Part shown: positions 1 through 13,400 of the stretch, one piece after another
Position numbering within the stretch: the first letter of the stretch is position 1
How the letters are laid out: each line of letters opens with the position of its first letter
From: Pterobdella sp. o SKG-2022
Lineage: Eukaryota; Annelida; Clitellata; Hirudinida; Piscicolidae
Direction: 5' to 3'
NCBI GenBank assembly: GCA_964035795.1
Contig: OZ038324.1
Span: 2,687,128-2,751,127, forward strand
Length of the DNA: 64,000 bases
Program-made: the position numbers and the translations under genes
The notes under the pieces: generated by a model
The model's input: the letters and a program-made list of their open reading frames with translations, nothing else
Told to the model about the DNA's origin: nothing
Databases searched by the model: none

Positions 1-1676
1 TGTGAATTGCTCCGTAGAGGTCTGTTGAGTCGACGAAATGTCAACTTATATTGCCGCAGAGTTCAAGAAATCAACGTTGGTGAGGAGGGGAAGAGGTATT
101 TGGAGGAAAGTAAAGTCTTTAATTACTTTGTTTTTAATAATTCTCCTTCAAATTTTTTAACTTTAAACTCTCATTATTTAGTTTACTTTTATTTTATCAT
201 GAATTTTCTATAAAAAATTTCAATTCCAGCCAAAAAGTTCACCACGTAGTGCAGAATCCTTTATGATGAAAGAATCGAATTAGGATAAATATTCTTAGTG
301 GCAGCACAACGGTTCCTAAATGCTTAAATTTCTGCGCATCGTTCCCATGGCAGCTATTCGTTCTCGTTTGCTTGGCAACTCTTAATTTTGAAGCGGCCAG
401 CGCACGATGTTCCAGGCAGGGTTGCAATGTTGGCTGTAACAAAGGTTTAAATATTTATGAGATCATTTGAAGTTCAAACCTTTTGGTATATTGTGTTTGA
501 GCTTGGTTTGAACAACTTCATATGCCGTAATGGAGGTTTCAGAAAGAAGTTGACAGATGTGGTATGAAAAGTTTCCCAAACCTTGAGAAACTCTTTAAAA
601 ATAAAAAAATAAATGAGAGATTTGGAACTAAAACAAAGTCAATATTTACGATACGCACATTCAAATAAAGATAAATAAAAACTAAAAATATAAACATAAT
701 AAAAACAGAAAATAATTATAATCAAAACACCATCAAAGCTCAGACCTCCAAACACCCAAAAAACCAGTTTTTTTTCCAAAATCCTTGACCACTCTTCTCT
801 CCAGTTCTCAACCAGCACCCTCCCCAATCTTCAGCCAACTCCCTCTTTTTTTCCCTCCCTTCTTTCCCCAATCTCTGTTACCATTAAGCTCGCCTCCACG
901 TATAGATTTTCACAGGTTTCTAATCTTGTCTGTTAATTAGAAGTAAATGATATGGAGATGTGTGCATACATTCTGGCGTTTGTCTGTGTATTTGTGTGTT
1001 TGTTTGTGTGTGTGTGTTTATGTTTGTTTGTGTTTTTGTATTTGTATGTGTTCTTATGTTAATATGTTTTTGTGTTTGTGTGTGTTTTTGTTTGTGTATG
1101 GTTTTTAATGTTTTGTTTTTATTTATGTTAAATAACATTTTTATGCATGTTTTTCTATATGATATTCATCTGTTTTTAAACATAATTGGTCTTATTTACG
1201 TTCAAATGTGTTTTCAAATGTGTAATCTTTTGCATTTTTACCTTCTCTAATGTACTTTTCAATGTATGTCTTCTTATAGTTGTACTTCTTTCTTCGTATA
1301 TTTGTGATTTTAATTTATTTAAACAATGATAAATTCTTTTTCCACCATCGTTAGCATCACTTAGACTAGTAATCATTTCCTTCCATTATCATTCGAGCTG
1401 TGAAATAATAAGATTAATGCAATGAGGAGAACCAAAAGAAATTTTTCTTTCAACTTTTATGTCTTCTAATTTTTTGCGGAGATTAACTTTTAAACAAATG
1501 ATTTTCTCGAATTTTAATCAACATCGACAAAAAAATATATACACTTAAAAACTAAACAAAAAATGAACTAAAAATAATCTAACTAAAAACAAATCTTTCC
1601 CCCAAACCACCATTAAAACACCGAATACCTCCCAAAATCAAACGAGATAAACGCCACAGCATCAAAAAGAATGATA
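1..1676. other. Gene-poor left edge with doubtful plus-strand exons
   Basis: No recognised gene. The first 90 bases are open on the plus strand (CELLRRGLLSRRNVNLYCRR) and run into GTGAGG or GTATTT donor-like sites. A second open stretch at about 297-441 encodes a hydrophobic, signal-peptide-like segment without an ATG. The region at 960-1110 is TG/TTTG-rich simple sequence. Nothing else is supported. Confidence 0.3.
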
Positions 1677-1810
1677 TTAAAGAAAAAAGCATCTAATCAT
1701 ACCACCCCTGCAGCCATTCTCCGCAGGTCGATCTGGCTTTGAGGTTGCTTCATTGGGTTTCAGAATTGCATCATTGTTTAACAGGAATACATAATTAAAA
1801 TGATACCCTT
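1677..1810 (-). CDS. Candidate terminal exon of Lim1
   Basis: After a TTAG acceptor there is an open frame of 43 codons ending in TAA at 1677-1679 (GYHFNYVFLLNNDAILKP and onward). Its entry phase fits the donor of the Lim1 exon at 5848-5784, and it lies downstream on the same strand. I cannot match it to the known Lhx1/5 C-terminus. The intron would be about 4 kb and contain the assembly gap, where the true last exon could be hidden. It could be a chance open frame. Confidence 0.2.
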
Positions 1811-2148
1811 CTAAGGTTACCTGGGTGAGCTGGGTGGTTTTTGATGAGTAGGAGTAAGGGTGGTAGTAGTGATGATATGAAGATCAATAAGGGAAGTTAT
1901 TGAATATTGTTTATCTTATATGTGGTTTAAGGAAAACAATGAATTATGAGGGAATATATAAGAAATATTAGATGGTAACTTCATTTATTCTTTTAAATGA
2001 TTTGAGTTCAAAAAATGTTAAATGATAAAAAGCTGGAATAAAAAATCAAGCCATAAGGGAAAGATTTGATACGTAGAAAAGAATTTTAAATATTGATGGG
2101 GTTTTGATGCATGCATGGGTGTGGAAAAGTACCTTACAAAAACTATAG

Positions 2149-2487
2149 ATGAATGAATGAATGAATAAATAAATGAATGAATGAATGAATGAACGAATGA
2201 ATGAATGAATGAATGAATGAATGAATGAATGAATGAATGAATGAATGAATGAATGAATGAATGAATGAATGAATGAATGAACGAACGAATGAATGAATGA
2301 ATGAATGAATGAATGAATGAATGAATGAATGAATGAATGAATGAATGAATGAATGAATGAATGAATGAATGAATGAATGAATGAATGAATGAATGAATGA
2401 ATGAATGAATGAATGAATGAATGAATGAATGAATGAATGAATGAATGAATGAATGAATGAATGAATGAATGAATGAATAAATGAATG
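2149..2487. repeat. (ATGA)n tetranucleotide microsatellite
   Basis: About 340 bp of nearly pure ATGA repeats with a few C or A substitutions. On the minus strand it reads through as a false FIHS-repeat protein. Confidence 0.98.
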
Positions 2488-2580
2488 GTGGACAGATAGT
2501 GGGATGACAAGATGATAGGCTGAAAGAACAACAAATCCATGTGAAAAAATAGATTGATGAGTTGATGGAAAAATTCATAA

Positions 2581-2780
2581 NNNNNNNNNNNNNNNNNNNN
2601 NNNNNNNNNNNNNNNNNNNNNNNNNNNNNNNNNNNNNNNNNNNNNNNNNNNNNNNNNNNNNNNNNNNNNNNNNNNNNNNNNNNNNNNNNNNNNNNNNNNN
2701 NNNNNNNNNNNNNNNNNNNNNNNNNNNNNNNNNNNNNNNNNNNNNNNNNNNNNNNNNNNNNNNNNNNNNNNNNNNNNNNN
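2581..2780. other. Assembly gap (200 N)
   Basis: Exactly 200 N bases, probably a scaffold gap of estimated or fixed size. It interrupts the 5' part of the retrotransposon fragment that follows and may hide other sequence. Confidence 0.99.
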
Positions 2781-3405
2781 AAACAGGTGTCTGAGAATCA
2801 TCACGGGGACTTCTCTTTGGGACAAACTGAGAAACACCCAACTACGATGTAATTCAAAAATAGAGCGAGTTGACGTGATGATTCAACGAAGAAGACTCCA
2901 GTGGCTTGGGCACTTGGAAAGAATGGAAAATTCAAGGCTCCAAAAGAAATTAATGGTGAGCAAAATTGCTGAAGGTTCACGGTCTCAAGGTGGTCAAAAG
3001 AAGAGATGGCATGACCTAATATATACAGACCTAAAAAAGCTAAACATTGTTGACACCTGGAAAACAGAAGCTCGCAACAGAAACGATTGGCGCAAAAATA
3101 TCAAATCGCTATCGCAAAAAATAAATGAAGAAGCTGAAAGAAACGAGCAATCAAAAAAAGATTTGAAAAAAAATATTTTTGATGTTCACTCCAAAAGCTC
3201 TCCATTCCAATGCCAGCATCCAGGTTGCAACAAAATAGCGGTCAACAAGGCAGGTCTGACAAACCACATTCGCCAAGTCCACAAAGCACCATCATTACAA
3301 CATTGCCCGAATTGCAATAACGTTTTCAAAAAACAAGGACTTCATAACCACGTGAAGAAATGTTCCAGAAATCAATCTTCAGTGCACCTACTGTCAAGTG
3401 GATAA
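2781..3405 (+). mobile_element. C-terminal fragment of a non-LTR retrotransposon reverse transcriptase
   Basis: The frame is open from the first base after the gap to the stop at 3405. It begins with the typical tail of non-LTR polymerase ORFs (RCLRIITGTSLWDKL; RRRLQWLGHLERM). It ends with two Cys/His zinc-finger-like motifs: C-x4-C-x11-H-x4-H at about 3211-3282, and C-x2-C-x8-H-x3-H (or C) at about 3304-3363. The fingerprint motif order (thumb and C-terminal helices, then fingers) fits a nucleic-acid-binding tail. The 5' half is lost in the gap. The element runs straight into a TG array at 3424, a common junction for LINE 3' ends. The family (RTE- or jockey-like) is not certain. Confidence 0.85.
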
Positions 3406-3420
3406 CGCACTTCCAAGTTC

Positions 3421-3652
<232 letters not shown>

Positions 3653-3928
3653 ACTTTGGAAAAAACTCAATGAAAAGCAGTATGATGAACTTTTTTAATC
3701 ATACCATGAAGTGATGAGAGTTGTGGCAGCCGTTTAACGTTTGTTATCCAATGATTTTGATAGGTTATTCAGTTTAACTATCCATGGAACAATACTTCAA
3801 ATAATATTTCATTTCTTTGAAGATTAACAGGTTTAAAAAACTAGTCATGTACTCTAATGAGCATCAGTGTTATTATTAGGTTTTATCCTTTAAAGGTTTG
3901 TTAAGTCCGTTTTGCACTTACATATACA

Positions 3929-4030
<102 letters not shown>

Positions 4031-4244
4031 TGCATTGATAATGGCGTGTATGTGTGAATATGGTTAACTGTGTGGGTGGGTGTGTTTACAGACAAATAGA
4101 TGTAAGATTAAGAGATTGCTTTGGACTTATCAAGATCCTGATAATGATCTTCTGTGGTTGTTTATGTGGTTTTATTTTATTGTTTTTATGTGTGTTTACA
4201 TGACTGGTTGTATCAGATATATGAGTAGCATAATTTTGTGGAGC

Positions 4245-4272
4245 TAGTAGTAGTAGTAGTAGTAGTAGTAGT
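4245..4272. repeat. (TAG)n trinucleotide run
   Basis: About nine TAG/AGT units. Confidence 0.9.
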
Positions 4273-4550
4273 TATGTTGTGAAAATTTATTTAATTTGTA
4301 TTAAACGTGTGTTGAAATAGATGATAAAATCCGTGGTTTCGACTTTTTATCAAGTTAAATGCTTTAAAAAAATTATATTTCAATTTAATTAAACATTAAA
4401 ACTATAGCAAATCATTTGAATTTAGTAATTTTAATTGATTTTTGAACCGAGTTGAGGCCTATTTAAAGTTGCAAACGTGAGACTGGCAAGAATTAAGAAG
4501 GAAAAACGATCCTTACATTTCTATGAATGTCATTACTGCTGTAAACTAGA

Positions 4551-4610
4551 TGGGTGGATGGATGGATGGATTGATGGATGGAGGGATGAATGGATGGATG
4601 GATGGATGAA
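4551..4610. repeat. (GGAT)n imperfect tetranucleotide repeat
   Basis: About 60 bp of GGAT units with substitutions, followed by scattered GGATGAA-like sequence to 4710. Confidence 0.85.
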
Positions 4611-5783
4611 TACATGGTTAAAAGATGTGTAGTAGAAGGATGAAGGGATAAATATATTGGTGCATGGATGAAGAATGTATATTAATTAGAAGGATGGATA
4701 GATGGACGGGTGAAGTTTAAAATACTGAAAGTTTCAGCGTGGCATTTGAAATGTAGAGCAATTTTTATTTTTACAGATTGACAATGTTTTTTAAAAAAAT
4801 TTTCCAAATCAAACTTCAAAATAGACTTTCGTTTTTCGCTTGTTATTTATTGGAAACTATTAGCTCGAGCATCAAAAACGAAAAGTATATTTTCATGGAA
4901 AAACTATGGAAAATTGGAACATTCGTCAAAAAAATCTGAAAATCATAAAAAATGAGTTCTTAAGTTAAACTCATTCTTCAAAATAACATTAGATAATCAA
5001 ACAATTCAAATATCTGTCTTCAGTTTACAAAAAAATTTATATTTTTAGATTTTGTTATTAGAATATTATTAAAATTATTCTATTATTATGATTTTCTTAA
5101 ATCATTTTTCTTTTTATTGAGTTTTTCGACATTATTATTATTATTGTTATTCTTCATCGCGTGTTCAGGGTGTATTGTAGTAAGGTAAGCCAACTTACAT
5201 TAGTAATAGTTTAGTGTTACAATAATAATTACCAGAAACAACTTTATTTTTATACTTCCAACCTCAAAAATTCCAAATTTTCCAAACTGCTTTTTTTTGT
5301 AGTAACTTTCATGATTAATCAACCGTTCAATGCTTATTTTCATTTTCTTTCAAATCAACTTTATTCACTAAATACTCTTACAACTCAACTTCAAATCTAT
5401 CAATTTAATACAAAAAAAAATGTAGCGAAACCGACTATGAGGGTATACCTATTTATAAGGTTAATCAAATAAATATAAAATAAAATTTTATATAATAATA
5501 ACAATAATAATTGCAATTTATATAGCGCTAAAGAAGTAACTGGGGCACAAAATCTTGAATGAGACTTATCATGCCATGATAAACTAGGAGAGTGTGTATT
5601 CCAACTAACATACTATCGAAATATTTGTTACGTTTTATGATTTAAACATGAATAACCATTAGCGGTAGTTTTCAAAAAGTAACTTATGCAGTAAGACATC
5701 TATTTGAACAAAATAACTAGTATTTCAAAACACAATATGAATACTCAAAAAAATTAGAATTTTGTAACAACTAGTGCCCCAAC

Positions 5784-8700
5784 CTAGGAAGTAGTTAAAG
5801 CCGTTCTGAGCCATGTCGTCTACCAGTTCTTCTCCTGGCCTCAAGCTTCTGAGCGGTTTTCGATGCTTTCATCTTAATAACTCGTTTCAGCAATTAGAGA
5901 ACGCCTTATCTCATTTTAATTTTATTACTGAAGATAAGCTTCACGCAGTAAAGTATGATAATAAAAAATTATATTTTATTATGGCTCAAAGTCCAAACAT
6001 ACAAACTGACCTCCGAGGGTTTCTGTAGAACTGCCTTCTGACTCCCAGGGCACTCAGCTGCTTCATTCTGCGCTCCTTGGACCTTCTGTTCTGAAACCAC
6101 ACCTTCAATGGAGTTATATAAAAGGTTTCAATGGGAGTTTTGAGATCGTTTTAGTGGGGTTTTGAAATGGTTCCATTTTAGTTCATGTTTTTTTAAAGGG
6201 TTTTAAAAATTTTTAATTTCTGGGTATTTGAGTTCTGTTTCGTATTTCTCGTTAATTTTTATTTGCTTTAGTTTTTTTATTTTTCAATAAATCTTATTTT
6301 CATTATAGTTTAACAAAAATCCAGATTATCATAGCACAGTTGTCACTCCGACCAGAACTCAAACCTTCAGAATTCCTAACTACCTTCAAACACCTTCTCT
6401 ACTAAGCTATCAATCCTATAGTATAAGTATCGCTGTTTTGTGTTACACAATCTCATATCATGTTAACTCTCTTTCTATAATCTCCTTAAGTCTGACCAAC
6501 TGGAAGCCATATCGGGTGAGTATTTCCTTATGTTTTGATGTTGGCTTAATAGAAAGAAAATGTCTTTCGGTTGTTACAACTGTTGAGAAAAAGTTCTACC
6601 CAGCTGGTTTAAAGAAACTAGGCTCTGATTCTAATTGGTTATCGTGCATTTCTTACTCTGTTTCACCGCGTTTGTGTCACTTTTGGCATATTATATTTCT
6701 ATCAAAAATTGATGAAATAGAAGCATTATTTCCCCCGTAACGAAGAACTTAATTAAAATAAATAAATCTTTTTCAACATTTAATCTTAAATTATGTTCTA
6801 TAGAAGCTCGCAATGTTGAGGGCTTGATAATCACCCTGGTTATGGTATTGTACATGTTTAAGGTGTGTAAGTTGATGAAATGTGATTGTAACGCATTCAA
6901 AAGCACTGAGTTGTAAGAAGATAGCATGACGAGCAATAACTGTCTGTTAATTAGTGCATGGGCTTTGTGATTTAACAAGGATTTCTATTGTTGTTGTGAT
7001 AATGTTGAGGGAATATCACACATTTTAAATATGGCTGAAATATTTGAAATTCTCTATAGCGAAGATTTATATATATATATTTTTTGTTTTACTTTATTTT
7101 TATCGATGTAATAAGTAGAAAAAATAAAAAATCGAAATAATAAACTCTGTGATTGAAAATTTCAATTCTGGATTTTAATGTTCTTTACAGTCATAATGGG
7201 GAAATATCGAGATACGATCTACGGCCAAATCTCGGCTTGCTTCTATTCGAGGATAATACATTTTTTAAAAGCGATTTAGTTAGAAAACGTTATTTTGAAT
7301 GAAAGAATACTTGTATAAATAATTGAAAGCTTATTTTTAAAAATATGCAGTTTCAATAAGTTAATGAGAAAACCACTATATCAAAAAACCTTCACTAAAT
7401 TTTAGAAATTTTTTAGATAAAATTAATTATAAACATGGAACTAAAATCTTAAAAAAGAAAATTAATCATAGCAAGTCTTAAAAACTTCTAATAAATCTAC
7501 ACAAAGGCACCAAAGGTCATTTTCATTTATGGAGCTCATCAAACCGTTTCCAATCATCTAGCACTCTTTTATCTTTCAACCACATACAATCTCATCATAG
7601 AACACTACAACCACTAACCGCACAGCCATAATGACCATCAATCAACCCGAATCTTTTGGTTTTTGTGGTTTTCAGTATAACGTACTCATAACTTCCTAAT
7701 TTAGCCACATAACTCTATAAACCACAGTCAATAGCCATTCAAACTTCACGCTTATTTTCTATCACTCACTCATTTCTTATTAAATAACCCTTTCACTCAT
7801 ACACTAACCACCCATCAACCCTTCCTTCAAGCCCCTACCAACCCATCTTACCTGTATCACACGCATATTCAGACCGGTCTCTTGAGCCAGTTGTTCCCTT
7901 ATGTGTCTGGTGGGTTTAGGGGTGGCTGCGAAAGCTGCTTTCAAAGTCTCCAACTGCTTGGCTTTAATGGTTGTTCTTGGACCTCTTCGTTTTCCTGCCC
8001 CAGTTGAGCCTCCATCTACCGCTGTATCAAGGTTTTGTTTGTGTAATAGAAAGTTCTGTGATTTGTGTAGATGAGGCGGGAGGGGGGATTTGTATGCTTT
8101 AGGAATGGCTGTTTAGGCGAAGAAAGTTGTAATGGTTTTGAGTAAGAATATAAAAGATTTAAAGTTGGGTTGTTTTATGGCGTTTTATGCGTGGATAAAA
8201 TCGTATTTTTGAAATTTAATTCGAGTTTTAATGCTTTAAAACATTTAAATGGATTGGCGTTTGAATTATGTTTCCATTATCTCCTCTCAACTTTCATATA
8301 ATATTCACTGGAGCAATAAGGAAATGAAGGAAAGATGATTAGGGGGTGGGTAAGTACAAATGAAGCAATTTGCAAAAGTTTTAATGGCTCGCTTCTTATG
8401 ATGCATTTTATCGCTTCAAAAACATCCTCCCGGTGCTACTAACATTCAAACTTTTCTAATGCATAAAAGTTGAACTAATTCATTATTGCAACGTGAATTA
8501 TCACAACAATAAACTAACTCAAAAAATTTTCAACTCCATTTTTATTATTGTAATGGAGTCTTATACTAAATGGACATGAATATACATAAAAAATAATGCA
8601 AAATCATTTTAAATAACCATTTACACACTATCATCAACACTCCAAACCACTCACTAGAAGAATCTTTCGGAAGATCTGATGAGTTTTTGTTGTTGGTATT

Positions 8701-9779
8701 GTTGGGAGACAGTCCAGTTTGATTGGATGAGGAGATGTTGATGGTTCTGTTGTCTTCACACACTCCTCTAATGGTGGGAGGAGTGTTGTTTGCACACAGA
8801 GGCTTGTTGTCAGGTAAGCTGTGAAGGGAGTCTAAAGAGTCGCTGTTTGTCGTCAGTGGGTCTTCCAGTTTAGGCTGGATCATCTGTGGAAATGTTTTTG
8901 TTTGTTTGTGTGAGTATGTGTTTTGTTTGTGCTTGTTTGTATGAGTGTGTGTTTGTTTGTGTTTAGTGTGTTTGTTTGTATGAGTGTGTGTACGTGTGTC
9001 TGTATTTGAATGTTTGAGTGTTCATATTGTATTTGTATTTTTTGTGTGTTTGAATGTATGTTTTGTTTGTCTATCTGTATGTGTTTATTTGTGTTCGATT
9101 TTTTTGTGTCTGTTATCGTCTGTTTTTAAAATTAATTTTTATTGATGAAATGCTTGTATGAAATTATAAATCGAGATAATTATTCACTTTGTGTTTATTT
9201 TCGCTGTTTGAAGCCGACAAAAGGCTATTTTTGTTGTTATTTTCGTCGTTATCTTCCTCTTCAAGATCTTCTTCATCCATTTCCGGTCCACTTTCTTCTT
9301 TTTCTGAGAAAACGAACTCGTCGTTTTCATTGTTGTTGAAGGAGTTGTCAACTTTGTTGTTGTTGAAGGTTTTACTTTTCAAGAATCCTATTTCGAGGTT
9401 GTTGTTGTTTTGTTTTAAATCTTCGTCACTTTTAATGTTTTCACTATTGTTGTTTTCGTTGTTATTATTGTTATTATTATTATTGTTGTTGTTATTATTG
9501 TTGTTGTTGTTTTTCCGCAGCATGTTTATAAGTTGGAGTTGATGGTCCATGTAGAACGCTGAAATTTTTTTAAGGGAATTTGAGGATTATTTTTTGATAT
9601 ATTAAGGTAAAAAAAAACAAAAACAATATGAATTTGAAAATAATTCTCAACTTAATTATAAACAGCGCGAAGAGTTGAAAAAATTGCGAACTCAAAAAAC
9701 TTGTTTTGAATTTTTAATGAGTAAAAGTAAACATCAATTTTGCTGGAGTGATGATGATGATGATGATGATGAAGAAGAA

Positions 9780-9841
<62 letters not shown>

Positions 9842-10441
9842 GAATGATGATGATGAGGATGATGATGATGATGAGGATGATGATGAGGATGATGATGAGG
9901 ATGATGATGAGGATGATGGTAATTAAACGTTGATACCTGTTGCACACACCATACATCACCATCCATCATTCCTCCACCCTTAGGTCCCATCCGTTCACTA
10001 TCTATCCTTCTATCTATTTGTCTATACATAATGCTTTTTTTTATTATTCACCATGTTTTTCTTTCCATCCATTCATCCGTCATTCAATTTACAAATCAAC
10101 GTTTTGGATTCTCCTTCAAACAGTTTATTAATGCTTTGTTAAAGACTTTTTAACTTATTTATTAACTTATCCTCCTTCAACCAATCCTTTAATACTTTTG
10201 ATTTTGCATTGATCTTTTATCCGCATCTAATCTTTCAATTACCAATCCTATTTACCATCACAACGTTTCACTTTGGTAACTTTTTCCTTCAAAACCTCTT
10301 TATTTTGATAAGGCTTCATTTGAAAGGCTGGTATTATTTGGAATTCTACTTCATTTATATTTATGATTTTATATTAAGTTCTAAAGATTAATTTTTCAGT
10401 CGAAACCAGTTCCTCCAAGCTTTAATTATTTATTTTTTCAA

Positions 10442-10482
<41 letters not shown>

Positions 10483-13400
10483 TATTCCCAGTTTAGATAA
10501 ACCTATTTATATTATAACAATTGTTGAGAGCTTTAAAATTCGTAGAAGCTATCTTGTATGTAAACTAAAGCCTGGAACAATAACTAAGCTTTCTTGTTGT
10601 TCACAACCCTTGAACAGTGCGAGAGTGCTTTAATTTATTTAATTATGATGTTTAAATTGTTGAAAAATTTTACTATATATAGATTTTGATTTCTGCTCTT
10701 CAAACAATGAGGTTTTTAAAGAAACAGAAATTTTTGATAAGTACAATCTTATCATAATTCATTAGTATTGATTGCAATTTTTCACTGTATGGTTATATTT
10801 ATTGTTATAATGCTGCTTTTTTGTTATATTTTTTGTGTTTATTGAAATTATCTTGTGTATTTACTGTATTTAATTTAATAATATCTTTACATTTCCTATG
10901 TATTTTTTCATTCAATGTTATATATTATTGATATAAATTTCTATGCATTAAATCCTTCAAAAATGACAATCTTCAGAAACAAAGATAGCGTGTTATTCAA
11001 AATTGCTTGGGTGTCAAGCTGGGTTGTGGTATTCACCCATGAAATGAAATATATTGGCACCATACTCCTACACCATTGTGTATTCAAAAAATAGTGCTAT
11101 ATAGGTAGTTATTTTCAAAACCCTCATTTTAGAAGAGATAAACCAGAAACTATTGAAGATAGAGATACATACATGTCTCTAAAAGGTTTCAAACTATATG
11201 TATTACAGTAGTAGTATTAATCGTATTATGAAAATGGTGTTTATTTATTTAGTATACATTATTATTGAGATGTCAGTTTGTTTAGTAATGGTGTGGTGAG
11301 GTTTCTAGTCGTGTATTGGAGTTAGTTAAGGATGGTGCTGGCTGTTGTTTTGAGGTCTTGTTTCTTAAGAATTAAAATGCTTCAAATATTAGAAGCTAAG
11401 TTTGAGCATATTTAGTTATTTTAAACGTTTGTTTGCGATTATAATATTATTCAATTTTGTGGAAAATTTTTGTTTACAGTTATTTTATTTGAATAAGTTG
11501 CCTATAAATACAGAAAATATACATTTAAAATCTGTATTTTGAGCACTTAAAATTTAAAAAAAAACTTATAAAGTTATATAAAAGTTAATTTTATTGTCAA
11601 AAAAGTCAAAGTTGGCTCCCATAAAGATCAAAAATACAATTATTTTCAAATGATTCTGAAAAATGCTTTGGTCTCTAGGGTTATTTGTGATGGGAGTAGA
11701 AGTAGTAGTGATGGTAGTGGTGGCGGCGTTGGTAGTGGGGTTGGTGGTGGTGGTGGTGGGGGTGTTAGGAGTGATAATGGTGTAGGTAATGATAGTGATG
11801 GTGGTTGTGCTGGTGGGGGGGATAATATTAAAAATGAAGGGTAAAATTAAAAGATGTTTGAAAATTATCCAATTTTCAAATAATAATAATGATAACTTTG
11901 TGGCTATACAAATTTTTGAATTTATTTCCCAAATAATTCTACGAAGTCATGTCTCACGACGTTTCAAACGTAATCTCAACAGACTTTCAGAACTCAAACT
12001 TCACAACCGAGTCAAGCATTCTTGCAGATGAAAACACACAAGCAACCAAACACATGTGAATATGTGAAGCCACACACTTCCAGAAACTTATAGAGAAAAA
12101 GACACAAAGAAAAGAACACATAAAAATAAGAAAAATCAATTTTAGAGGGATTCGAACTTGCGACCTTCGGAACACTTGGCGACTGTCTAACCATCGCTTA
12201 TCTCTGCAGCATCTTAATGCAGTGCGCGCCCACTGTGGGTGTGTGTGTGTGTGGTGTGTGTGTATGTTTGTTTTTTTTTTTAATTTTATATACATTTTCT
12301 TACCTTGCTTGTATGTGTAATTTTTTTTCACAGCAAATCACATATTTTATTTCAATTTTCTGCGGCATAACTTATTAGCGACATAGATAATTCATTGAAT
12401 CCTTTTTTTTCAAATCTGATTTATTCTTCTTTCGGCGTGTGTGTAGCCTTGTCGTGAATGATGGCCAGAGGAGGTTATATAATTAACCAGGAGAACTACA
12501 CAAGGTAATTTATGAATTAATAAAACTGCGCAGGAACGACTGAGGGTTGTAAGAGTGGCATTAAAGAGACATAAAGAGAGAGTTGATGCGTTTATGGACC
12601 TCTATCTGCGGTATTCGGCTTATGAATTTAAGAACATTTTTTTGAGGTTTTGGTGGAAAAAATATATAATTTTGTATTAATAAATCAATATAAAATCTTT
12701 GGAAAGTTATCTGGAAAGATTAATGGTGGTATTGATTTGAGAGGTGCATCTTATCTCCAAGCACATGAAACCAAATTGAAATTCAAAGAAAGTAAGTTTA
12801 AGATAATTTCAAAATATTGAAACTGCTTGTCATGGTTGGATGTGATAGAATCGTTTGAGATTTTTGGTACTACAAACGATGAAGAAGTTACGTGTGTGAA
12901 CATGTGGTAGGTGATAACACATCGATGCCAGTCCATAGTAAAAATAATTATAAATCTTTTGTTTCCAAGTAACAAAGGATGCTCTTATGAAGAATAAAAA
13001 CAAAACAAAAAACGTTTAAAAAATCTGAAACAGCTTTTAGGGAGCAAAGGATTGACGCATAGACATCAGATAAAAGCTCATCCCTGTTTCTATAACAACC
13101 GCCCACTCTTATCTCGTACAGTGGCGGCCATTTTGAAATGGCGGATGACGTAATGTCAAGGTCGACCCGGACAGATGGTTGACAATGCGGAACAAAAATG
13201 GAAGGATGGATGGAATGAGTGAATGAAAAAGAATCACAATGCATGTTTGAGAATATAATTCGGAATGGCTTGAATGAGATTAATGGAGGCATTTTAAAGG
13301 TTGTTGCTGAGGTATGATATGAAATTCCAGACATCTCATTAACAACATGTCTCAACTGTCATCCATCCTTCTCTCTCATCCACTCTTCCATCTATTCTTC

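Noticed and set aside
2018..2837. FIHS-repeat minus-strand ORFs
   Set aside because: Translation of the (ATGA)n microsatellite, partly running through the N gap.
5813..6028. Plus-strand ORF starting [11 protein letters not shown]
   Set aside because: It is antisense to Lim1 exons 8 and 9, whose splice phases and homeodomain match are much stronger.
9652..10029. Poly-His/poly-Asp ORFs resembling metal-binding proteins
   Set aside because: Translation of the (GAT)n repeat inside a Lim1 intron.
12948..13355. Minus-strand 135-aa ORF in a Lim1 intron
   Set aside because: No splice context, family pattern or biased composition; overlaps simple sequence at its start.
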